From NCBI GenBank assembly GCA_947629615.1, contig CANRER010000036.1, positions 1 to 11,545 on the forward strand: 11,545 bases of DNA, given 5' to 3'. The stretch is from an uncultured Clostridia bacterium (lineage in GTDB: Bacteria; Bacillota; Clostridia; UMGS1883). The first letter of the stretch is position 1, and each line of letters begins with the position of its first letter. Both the position numbers and the translations under genes were made by a program. Below the pieces are notes generated by a model, which saw only the letters and a program-made list of their open reading frames with translations, was not told where the DNA came from and did not search any database. Shown here one piece after another: positions 5,746 through 11,545 of this stretch.

Positions 5746-6612
5746 ATGGAATTTCGCGAAAAGCTGAGCGGCTATACCGCCGAAATAAACGCCGCCCTTG
5801 AAGGGATAACCCGCGGCGAGCACGGGGCCGAGCTCGTCGGCCAAGCGATGGCCTACAGCCTGCTGGCGGGGGGCAAGCGGATACGCCCGGTGATAGTGAT
5901 GGCCTGCGCCGAAATCCTCGAGGCCGACATGGCTCTCGCGCTCAAATACGCCTGCGCGATAGAGATGGTGCATACCTACTCGCTCATTCACGACGACCTC
6001 CCCTGCATGGATAACGACGCGCTGCGCCGTGGCCGCCCCACCAACCACACGGTCTACGGCGAGGCCGTGGCCCTTTTGGCGGGCGACGGACTGCTGAACC
6101 TCGCGGCGGAGCATATAAGCGCCGCCGCCCCCCGCGACGCCGAAAAGGACATAACGGCCGTTGCGCGGCTGTTTGCCGCCGCCGGCGTTTTGGGCATGAT
6201 AGGCGGGCAGGCCGACGATATTTACGCCGAACCCCACGCCGCCTCGGCCGAGCTTGTGGAAAAAATACACCGCCGCAAGACCGGCGCGCTGATACGCGCT
6301 GCGGGCGAGCTGGGGGCCGTCGCCGCGGGGGCCGAGCCCGAGCTTTTCGGCGGCTACACAACGCGCCTCGGCCTCGCCTTCCAAATACGCGACGACATTC
6401 TCGATGTGGAAAGCAGCGCCGAGCAGCTTGGCAAAAGCAACAGCGACGCTCAGAATAACAAGGCCACCTTCGTCAGCGTCTACGGCCTCGACGAGGCCAA
6501 ACGACGCCTTGAGGCCGAAACCGCCGCCGCCCTCGCCGCGCTGGAGCCCTTTGGCGAAAAGGGCCGGTTTTTGCGCGACTTGGCGGGTTATTTGCTGAAC
6601 AGAAGCAATTAG
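5746..6612 (+). CDS. ispA: Farnesyl diphosphate synthase (short-chain trans-prenyltransferase)
   Basis: This enzyme condenses dimethylallyl/geranyl diphosphate with isopentenyl diphosphate to farnesyl diphosphate, the primer that UppS elongates. The protein is 288 residues, typical of the bacterial class. Substrate-binding GGKRIRP is at 42-48. The first aspartate-rich motif DDLPCMD is at 83-89, with the four-residue spacing of bacterial enzymes, followed by RRGRPTNH. K179-T180 and the second aspartate-rich motif DDILD (216-220) are present, then the C-terminal LGKS. Tyr78 lies five residues before the first motif, as in the E. coli enzyme, which supports a short product. The start ATG has AGGGGTGG (5734-5741), 10 bp after xseB. 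In many Clostridia dxs follows; here prfA does. Eleven of 15 isoleucines use AUA. Geranylgeranyl product length cannot be fully excluded. Confidence 0.93.
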   Translation: MEFREKLSGYTAEINAALEGITRGEHGAELVGQAMAYSLLAGGKRIRPVIVMACAEILEADMALALKYACAIEMVHTYSLIHDDLPCMDNDALRRGRPTNHTVYGEAVALLAGDGLLNLAAEHISAAAPRDAEKDITAVARLFAAAGVLGMIGGQADDIYAEPHAASAELVEKIHRRKTGALIRAAGELGAVAAGAEPELFGGYTTRLGLAFQIRDDILDVESSAEQLGKSNSDAQNNKATFVSVYGLDEAKRRLEAETAAALAALEPFGEKGRFLRDLAGYLLNRSN

Positions 6613-6622
6613 GGGTGACAAA

Positions 6623-7690
6623 ATGTTTGGAAAACTGGAAGGGCTTGTCGAAAGATACGAGGCTCTCGGCGGGCAGATAAGCGACCCCGCCGTCATCGCC
6701 GACCAAGGCCGCTGGCGGGAGCTTATGAAGGAGCATAGCGGCCTCGGACCGATAGTCGAAAAATACCGCGAGTATAAGGCTGCCAAGGCCGCCATCGACG
6801 ACGCGGAGGAGCTGCTCGGCAGCGGCGACAGGGAGCTTGAGGAGCTCGCCCGCGCCGAGATTGACGAGAACCGCGCTCGGCTCCCCGCTCTTGAGGAGGA
6901 GCTGAAAATACTCCTCATACCGAAGGACCCGAACGACGAAAAGTCCGTAATTATGGAAATCCGCGGCGGCACAGGCGGCGAGGAGGCCGCCCTCTTTGCC
7001 GGGGATTTGTTCCGAATGTACAGTATGTACGCCGAAAGCCGCCGCTGGAGGATAGAGATAATGAACTCCAACCCCACCGATTTGGGCGGCTACAAGGAGA
7101 TAACCTTCAGCGTCGAGGGCGCGGGGGCCTACAGCCGCCTCAAGTACGAGAGCGGCGTTCACCGCGTCCAGCGCGTGCCGGAAACCGAATCCGGCGGGCG
7201 CATACAGACCAGCGCGGCCACCGTGGCCGTGCTGCCCGAGGCCGAGGACGTGGAGGTAAATATCGACCCGAACGATTTGAAGATAGACGTGTTCCGCGCG
7301 GGCGGCCCCGGCGGCCAGTGCGTCAACACAACCGACTCCGCCGTCCGCATAACGCACCTGCCCACGGGGCTTGTGGTGTCGTGTCAGGACGAAAAGAGCC
7401 AGCATAAGAACAAGGATAAAGCCATGAAGGTGCTTCGCAGCCGCCTTTACGAGCTTATGGAAAACGAAAAAAACGCCGCCATATCCGAGGAGCGGCGCAG
7501 TCAGGTGGGCAGCGGCGACCGCAGCGAGCGTATCCGCACCTATAACTTCCCGCAGGGGCGCGTCAGCGACCACCGCATAAATCTCACGCTTTATAAGCTC
7601 GACGCTGTTATGAACGGCGAGCTCGATGAAATAATCGACGCCCTGAACACCCATTTCCAGAGCGAAAAGCTCCGCGCGGGCGCGAATTAA
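6623..7690 (+). CDS. prfA: Peptide chain release factor 1 (UAA/UAG)
   Basis: RF1 recognises UAA and UAG in the ribosomal A site and triggers peptide release. The protein is 355 residues, the normal length. An N-terminal helical domain (1-100) precedes GGTGGEEAALFA (115-126). The codon-recognition tripeptide is PET at 186-188 in HRVQRVPETESGGRI, which fits the PxT rule of RF1; RF2 would have SPF. The catalytic GGQ is at 230-232, preceded by proline (GPGGQ) and followed by CVNTTDSAV. GPGGQ is known in actinobacterial RF1, whereas GAGGQH is commoner elsewhere. The start ATG follows AGGGGTG (6611-6617) at 5 bp. The methyltransferase gene prmC, which often follows prfA and modifies this Gln, is absent here; hprK comes next after 14 bp. 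Confidence 0.97.
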   Translation: MFGKLEGLVERYEALGGQISDPAVIADQGRWRELMKEHSGLGPIVEKYREYKAAKAAIDDAEELLGSGDRELEELARAEIDENRARLPALEEELKILLIPKDPNDEKSVIMEIRGGTGGEEAALFAGDLFRMYSMYAESRRWRIEIMNSNPTDLGGYKEITFSVEGAGAYSRLKYESGVHRVQRVPETESGGRIQTSAATVAVLPEAEDVEVNIDPNDLKIDVFRAGGPGGQCVNTTDSAVRITHLPTGLVVSCQDEKSQHKNKDKAMKVLRSRLYELMENEKNAAISEERRSQVGSGDRSERIRTYNFPQGRVSDHRINLTLYKLDAVMNGELDEIIDALNTHFQSEKLRAGAN

Positions 7691-7704
7691 AAGGAGAGAG
7701 AAAT

Positions 7705-8670
7705 ATGGAGGCAGCACACAGGGAGGCCGTCGCGCTGACGAGGCTTATCGAGGATTTCCACCTCGAAAAGATTTACGTCCCCGACGACCTCGACAGCGTT
7801 ATGATACGCTGCTCGGACGTACACCGCCCCGGCATACAGCTCGGCGCGGGCTATTACGACTACTTCGACGGCGACCGTATCCAGATTTTAGGTAAGGCCG
7901 AGCAGTTTTACATGATGCAGAAAACCCCCGAGGACCGCTTCACGACCTACGACAAGCTGATGGCGACGGGTATTCCCGCCGCCGTGATAACCCGCTCGAT
8001 GGACTGCTACCCCGAGCTTATCGAAACGGCCCGCATACACCGCACGCCCCTTTTGCGCACCGACGAAAGCACGTCCGACTTTGTGGCCGCGCTCATCGGC
8101 GCGCTGAACGTGTACCTCGCACCCACCATCACCCGCCACGGCGTGCTGGTGGAGGTTTACGGCGAGGGCGTGCTGCTTTTGGGCGACAGCGGCGTGGGCA
8201 AAAGCGAAACCGCCGTCGAGCTGATAAAGCGCGGCCACCGCCTCGTGGCCGACGACGCCGTGGAAATACGGCGCACCTCGGCCAAAACTGTGGTCGGCTC
8301 TTCGCCCGAGATAATCCGCCACTTCATGGAGCTGCGCGGCATAGGCATAGTGGACGTAAAGCGCATATTCGGCGTCGGCGCGGTCAAGGATACCGAAAAA
8401 ATCAACCTTGTCGTGAACCTCGAGCCTTGGCAGCAGGGCAAGAACTATGAGCGCCTCGGGCTCGACCGCGAAAAAACGTCGCTGCTCGGCATCGAGCTGC
8501 CCTGCCTCACCATACCCGTGCGCCCCGGGCGAAATCTGGCCGTGATAATCGAAATCGCCGCCATGAACAACCGTCAGCAGCGCATGGGCTATAACGCCGC
8601 CGAGGAGCTGAGCGACCGCCTCAATAAGCAGATGGCCGAGGCCAATATCACGGGAGGCGACCTGTTTTGA
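7705..8670 (+). CDS. hprK: HPr kinase/phosphorylase
   Basis: HprK phosphorylates, and by phosphorolysis dephosphorylates, a serine of the sugar-transport protein HPr. In Bacillota this controls CcpA-dependent carbon catabolite repression. The protein is 321 residues, a typical length. The N-terminal domain (1-130) includes DVHRPGIQLGAGYYDYF. The kinase domain shows catalytic H145 in TRHGVLVEVYGEGV, the P-loop GDSGVGKS (160-167), HRLVADDAVEIRR (178-190) with D183-D184, and the phosphorolysis signature ELRGIGIVDV (209-218). The ATG has AAGGAGA (7691-7697) at 7 bp. Its stop overlaps the TTG start of the next gene by 4 bp. HPr itself is not encoded here. Confidence 0.97.
   Translation: MEAAHREAVALTRLIEDFHLEKIYVPDDLDSVMIRCSDVHRPGIQLGAGYYDYFDGDRIQILGKAEQFYMMQKTPEDRFTTYDKLMATGIPAAVITRSMDCYPELIETARIHRTPLLRTDESTSDFVAALIGALNVYLAPTITRHGVLVEVYGEGVLLLGDSGVGKSETAVELIKRGHRLVADDAVEIRRTSAKTVVGSSPEIIRHFMELRGIGIVDVKRIFGVGAVKDTEKINLVVNLEPWQQGKNYERLGLDREKTSLLGIELPCLTIPVRPGRNLAVIIEIAAMNNRQQRMGYNAAEELSDRLNKQMAEANITGGDLF
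8652..8657 (+). promoter_or_regulatory. Ribosome binding site for the TTG start of the PHP phosphatase gene
   Basis: GGGAGG lies 9 bp before the TTG at 8667, inside the end of hprK. The TTG overlaps the hprK stop (TTGA), and the protein from it begins MIIAVDLHTHT, placing the metal-binding HxH at the expected N-terminus. There is no in-frame ATG before this motif. Confidence 0.7.
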
Positions 8671-9380
8671 TTATCGCCGTTGACCTGCACACCCACACCA
8701 GCGTCAGCCACCACGTCTACTCCACCCTGGAGGAAAACCTCGCCGCCGCGCGGCGCAAGGGCATGGAGGGAATTGCCGTGACGAACCACGGCCCCCGCTT
8801 GGGCGACGGGGCTCACCCGTGGCATTTTTCGTCGCTGAAGAATTTCAAAAGCTATGTCGGCGGGGTGCGGCTGCTGCGCGGGGCCGAGGTGAATATCCTC
8901 GGCGAGGACGGCGCGATAGACCTCGACGATTACGCCCTCGCCCCGCTCGAAATAGTCATCGCCTCGCTGCATACGCCCTGCTTCGCGCCCCATCAGCCGC
9001 CCGAGACCGTCACCCGCGCTTGGCTGAACGCCCTCGACCGCAACCCCAAGGTGAATATCCTCGGGCATTTGGGCGACGGCCGCTTTAAGTGCGACTACGC
9101 CGCCGTTCTGCAAAGGGTTAAGGAAACGGGCCGCGTGGTCGAGATAAACCACCACTCCTTTGACGTGCGCCCCGGCAGCCATGAAAACTGCCGCGAGATA
9201 GCCCTTCTGTGCAAGGAGCTTGGAATCCCCGTCGTCCTCACCACCGACGCCCATTTTTCGGACGACATCGGCGAGGTCGCGAATTCGCGCCGCCTTCTGG
9301 ACGACATAGACTTCCCCGACGAGCTTGTGCTGAACACCTCGCTCCGCAGGCTCGCGGACTACTTCGGCTTTGAGGTATAA
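8667..9380 (+). CDS. PHP-domain phosphatase, YcdX family
   Basis: This is a putative cytosolic metal-dependent phosphoesterase of 237 residues, the size of E. coli YcdX. All nine metal ligands of the trinuclear PHP site appear to be present by comparison with YcdX: H8 and H10 (DLHTHT), H16 (in HHVYST), H41 (VTNHGP), E74 (GAEVNI), H102 (LHTPCFAPH), H134 (ILGHLGDGR), and D194 with H196 (TTDAH). Further family features are WHFSSLKN and EINHHSF. The natural substrate of this subgroup is not established. The gene is translationally coupled to hprK by a TTGA overlap and lies 25 bp before murB. I recall the same hprK-PHP-murB-rapZ order in other Clostridia, which suggests a conserved link to carbon or wall-precursor metabolism, but this is inference. 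Histidinol phosphatase, a related PHP enzyme, is less likely given the context and YcdX-like motifs. Confidence 0.88.
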   Translation: MIIAVDLHTHTSVSHHVYSTLEENLAAARRKGMEGIAVTNHGPRLGDGAHPWHFSSLKNFKSYVGGVRLLRGAEVNILGEDGAIDLDDYALAPLEIVIASLHTPCFAPHQPPETVTRAWLNALDRNPKVNILGHLGDGRFKCDYAAVLQRVKETGRVVEINHHSFDVRPGSHENCREIALLCKELGIPVVLTTDAHFSDDIGEVANSRRLLDDIDFPDELVLNTSLRRLADYFGFEV

Positions 9381-9394
9381 CAAAATCAACAATC

Positions 9395-9400
9395 GGGTGA
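9395..9400 (+). promoter_or_regulatory. Ribosome binding site deciding the murB start at 9406
   Basis: GGGTGA lies 5 bp before the ATG at 9406. The frame is also open from an ATG-like codon at 9370 and a GTG at 9397, but the first lies inside the PHP gene and neither has a Shine-Dalgarno match. The ATG at 9406 gives a protein of normal MurB length. Confidence 0.6.
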
Positions 9401-9405
9401 TAGCC

Positions 9406-10320
9406 ATGAACAACGAACTCGCCGCCGCGCTCGTGCGGGCCATGCCGCTCGGGCGGACGCTTAAAAACGAACCCCTCAGCGGCCTCACGTCGTTTCGCGT
9501 GGGCGGCCCGGCGGCCCTCATTGCCGAGCCCGCCTCCGCCGACGAAACGGCGGCCGTAATACGCGTGCTCAACGAATTTTCGTCGCCGTACCTCATTCTG
9601 GGCAACGGAACGAACGTCCTTGCCCCGGACGAGGGCGTGGCCGTGCCGATAATCCGCATAGGCAAAAGCATGAGCGCGATAACGCGCTTTGAAAACTGCG
9701 TCACGGCACAGGCCGGCGCGCAGCTCAGCGCCGTGGCCCGCTTTGCGATGGAAAACGGTCTTTCGGGGCTGGAGTTTGCCTCGGGCATACCGGGCAATGT
9801 GGGCGGCGGCGTAATAATGAACGCCGGCGCTTATGGCGGGGAGCTCGCCGGAGTTGTCGAGGCCGTGTCCTTTGTGGGGCCGGACGGCAAGGAATACGCC
9901 GCGTCAAAGGCCGAAATGGAGTTTGGCTACCGCAAAAGCGCGCTGGCGGATACCGGCGCGGTCATCACGGGCGTGTGCTTAAGCCTGACGCCGGACGACA
10001 AGGACGAAATAGCGGCCCGCATGGCGGAGCTTAACCGCCGCCGCCGCGAGAAGCAGCCGCTCGAATACCCCAGCGCGGGCAGCGCCTTTAAGCGGCCCTC
10101 CGGCGGCTACGCCGCCGCGCTGATTGACGAAGCGGGCTTAAAGGGCCTTGCGGTGGGCGGGGCTCAGGTCAGCGAAAAGCACGCGGGCTTTGTGATAAAC
10201 CGCGGCGGAGCCACCGCGGCCGACGTTACGGCCCTGCTCGCGAGGGTGCAGAAAGCCGTTTATGAGAAAAGCGGCATAGCTCTTGAACCCGAGATAAAAA
10301 TCTGGCAAAGGGGAGAGTAA
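9406..10320 (+). CDS. murB: UDP-N-acetylenolpyruvoylglucosamine reductase (type II)
   Basis: MurB reduces UDP-GlcNAc-enolpyruvate to UDP-MurNAc with NADPH and bound FAD, the second committed step of peptidoglycan precursor synthesis. From the ATG at 9406 it has 304 residues, as expected for the shorter type II enzymes. FAD-binding features: TSFRVGGPA (28-36), GNGTN (66-70; family members commonly have Ser at the fourth place), GLEFASGIPGNVGG (121-134), and MNAGAYGGE (138-146). FGYRKS is at 173-178. The proton-donor serine is S226 in SAGSAFKRP, followed by EAGLKG, GGAQVSEKHAGFVIN and the C-terminal LEPEI with catalytic E296. It sits 25 bp after the PHP gene and 2 bp before rapZ, so these are almost certainly one transcript. 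Confidence 0.97.
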   Translation: MNNELAAALVRAMPLGRTLKNEPLSGLTSFRVGGPAALIAEPASADETAAVIRVLNEFSSPYLILGNGTNVLAPDEGVAVPIIRIGKSMSAITRFENCVTAQAGAQLSAVARFAMENGLSGLEFASGIPGNVGGGVIMNAGAYGGELAGVVEAVSFVGPDGKEYAASKAEMEFGYRKSALADTGAVITGVCLSLTPDDKDEIAARMAELNRRRREKQPLEYPSAGSAFKRPSGGYAAALIDEAGLKGLAVGGAQVSEKHAGFVINRGGATAADVTALLARVQKAVYEKSGIALEPEIKIWQRGE

Positions 10321-10322
10321 TA

Positions 10323-11177
10323 ATGAGATTTGTCATCATAACCGGCATGAGCGGCGCGGGCAAAACGCAGGTCATGCACTTTCTGGAGGACATCGGCTAC
10401 TACTGTATCGACAATATGCCGCCCATTTTCATCAACACCTTTGCCAAAGCCTGCTACAGCGATGAAAGTCTCCAAAACGTGGCCATAGTCACCGATATTC
10501 GCAGCGGCGATATGTTTGACGATATTGAAAAGGAGCTCGACGACCTCCGCGCAGGCGATTTCCCCTTTGAGGTGCTCTATCTTGAAGCCAGCGACAGCGT
10601 AATCATCAAACGGTACAAGGAGTCCCGCCGCAGCCACCCCCTCAGCGCGGACGGCCGCATAGCCGACGGTATTGAAAGGGAGCGCGAAAAGCTCAAGGGC
10701 CTGCGCCAGAGGGCCGACCAGATAATTGATACCAGCAACCTCCTCACCCGCCAGTTAAAGCGTATTGTCACCGATATTTACGGAGCGGGCGAGGAGAGCT
10801 ACTTCACTATCGAGTGCCGCTCCTTCGGTTTTAAGAACGGTATTCCGGCCGACGCCGACCTCGTGTTTGACGTGCGCTTTTTGCCCAATCCCTTTTATAT
10901 CGAAAATCTCAAGCCCCACAGCGGGCTCGAGGCCTCCGTGCGCGACTATGTTATGGATTTTCCCCAGACGCTTAAATTTCTCGATAAGCTCTACGATATG
11001 ATAACTACCCTTATACCCTACTATGTGGACGAGGGCAAGACCCAGCTCGTAATATGTATCGGCTGCACCGGCGGCCGCCACCGCAGCGTAGTCATAGCCG
11101 AGGCTTTGGGCAAGCTTCTCGCCCAGAACGGGGCCAATGTTTCCGTCACCCATCGCGATATCAATACGGGGCATTAA
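10323..11177 (+). CDS. rapZ: RapZ-family nucleotide-binding protein (YvcJ)
   Basis: This is a P-loop protein of the RapZ/YvcJ family. In E. coli RapZ delivers a small RNA to RNase E and senses glucosamine-6-phosphate; in Bacillus YvcJ binds and hydrolyses nucleotides and affects competence. The role here is not determined by sequence. The protein is 284 residues, normal length. Walker A is GMSGAGKT (8-15), followed by FLEDIGYYCIDNMPP. A VTDIRSGD segment fits the second nucleotide-site region. The C-terminal domain carries the diagnostic CIGCTGGRHRSVVIAE. Start ATG lies 2 bp after murB, with AAAGGGGAG at 10307-10315. In Bacillus the order is yvcJ-yvcK-whiA; here yvcK is missing and whiA follows after 30 bp. 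Confidence 0.96.
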   Translation: MRFVIITGMSGAGKTQVMHFLEDIGYYCIDNMPPIFINTFAKACYSDESLQNVAIVTDIRSGDMFDDIEKELDDLRAGDFPFEVLYLEASDSVIIKRYKESRRSHPLSADGRIADGIEREREKLKGLRQRADQIIDTSNLLTRQLKRIVTDIYGAGEESYFTIECRSFGFKNGIPADADLVFDVRFLPNPFYIENLKPHSGLEASVRDYVMDFPQTLKFLDKLYDMITTLIPYYVDEGKTQLVICIGCTGGRHRSVVIAEALGKLLAQNGANVSVTHRDINTGH

Positions 11178-11207
11178 CGCCTTACCCCTGCAAGGGAGTG
11201 ACAGAAT

Positions 11208-11545
11208 ATGTCTTTTTCATCTGACGTAAAAGCGGAACTCTGCGCCCTGCCCATAGGCAAGCCCTGCTGTCAGAGGGCGGAGCTCTGCGCCTGCCTGCTT
11301 TTCGGCGGCGACGCCGACGAGGGCGGCATTACTCTCCGCGCCGAGCGGGACGACGTGTTCAAGCGCGTCTGCGTGCTGCTGAAAAGGGCGCTTGGCTGCG
11401 CCGAGCGTCAGACCGCTCCCGAGATACGCGCCCCGCTTTCGCTGCTGGACGCTCTGGGCGTCAGCATGGACGGCGCAGACGCGGCCATTGACGAGGAGCT
11501 TTTCGCCAGCGACTGCTGTAAGCGGGCCTTTTTGCGCGGGGCCTT
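11208..11545 (+). CDS. whiA: WhiA family DNA-binding protein, N-terminal part
   Basis: The frame is open from the ATG at 11208 to the window edge: 112 complete codons of a family usually near 310 residues. WhiA controls sporulation septation in Streptomyces and links division, chromosome segregation and metabolism in Bacillus. It combines a LAGLIDADG-like N-terminal fold with a C-terminal helix-turn-helix (outside this window). Evidence: the typical start MSFSSDVKAEL, the paired cysteines and AEL at 20-26 (CCQRAEL), and CCKRAFLRGA at 103-112, which introduces the LAGLIDADG part. AAGGGAG (11192-11198) lies 9 bp upstream. Position together with rapZ supports the call. The fragment is rich in Cys (nine in 112) and its first region seems somewhat short, though I could not align it. 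Confidence 0.92.
   Translation, partial: MSFSSDVKAELCALPIGKPCCQRAELCACLLFGGDADEGGITLRAERDDVFKRVCVLLKRALGCAERQTAPEIRAPLSLLDALGVSMDGADAAIDEELFASDCCKRAFLRGA

Noticed and set aside
5686..7077. A 463-codon open frame on the minus strand opposite ispA and the start of prfA
   Set aside because: The two plus-strand genes have complete family motifs. The antisense frame has no recognisable domain and a low-complexity Ser/Arg/Gly/Ala make-up, as expected of a shadow frame in GC-rich DNA.
11180..11200. A small hairpin (CCCT-GCA-AGGG) between rapZ and whiA
   Set aside because: The stem is only 4 bp, with no T-tract, and it overlaps the whiA ribosome binding site; too weak to call a regulatory element.

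Overview
The window is a densely packed, single-strand stretch of core bacterial housekeeping genes. All 14 coding regions read left to right; the first (uppS) and last (whiA) are cut by the window ends. HPr kinase/phosphorylase, RapZ and WhiA together, with strong Shine-Dalgarno sites and occasional TTG/GTG starts, point to a Bacillota bacterium, most likely a GC-rich member of the Clostridia (an Oscillospirales-like lineage is my guess). The coding DNA looks GC-rich (about 60 percent by eye), yet AUA is the favoured isoleucine codon.

Layout: (1) 1-3700, envelope and isoprenoid block: uppS (partial), cdsA, dxr, rseP. (2) 3807-6612, nusB, xseA, xseB, ispA, with 4-8 bp overlaps or 10 bp gaps. 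(3) 6623-7690, prfA (RF1). (4) 7705-11545, hprK, a YcdX-type PHP phosphatase gene, murB, rapZ, whiA (partial). These are several gene clusters, usually separate in Bacillota, joined nearly end to end. Usual companions are missing: no dxs after ispA, no prmC after prfA, no yvcK between rapZ and whiA, and no ispG after rseP.

Together the genes supply and use the lipid carrier for wall synthesis: Dxr (first committed MEP step), IspA (farnesyl diphosphate) and UppS (undecaprenyl diphosphate). CdsA makes CDP-diacylglycerol, MurB makes UDP-MurNAc, and RseP is an intramembrane protease. NusB, XseA/XseB and RF1 add transcription, DNA and translation functions. HprK, RapZ and WhiA are regulators of carbon use, envelope precursor supply or division.

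The only non-coding DNA of any size is 355-653 (299 bp) and 3701-3806 (106 bp). Both are AT-rich and hold two copies of the same structured repeat: a near-identical central palindrome flanked by arms built of 7-bp units (GAATGCA on the left, AGCATTC on the right). Copy 1 also carries a purine-rich tandem-repeat expansion; copy 2 is compact and contains the rseP stop codon in its stem. This repeat family is the least explained part of the window. No tRNA, rRNA, CRISPR, transposase or convincing promoter was seen.
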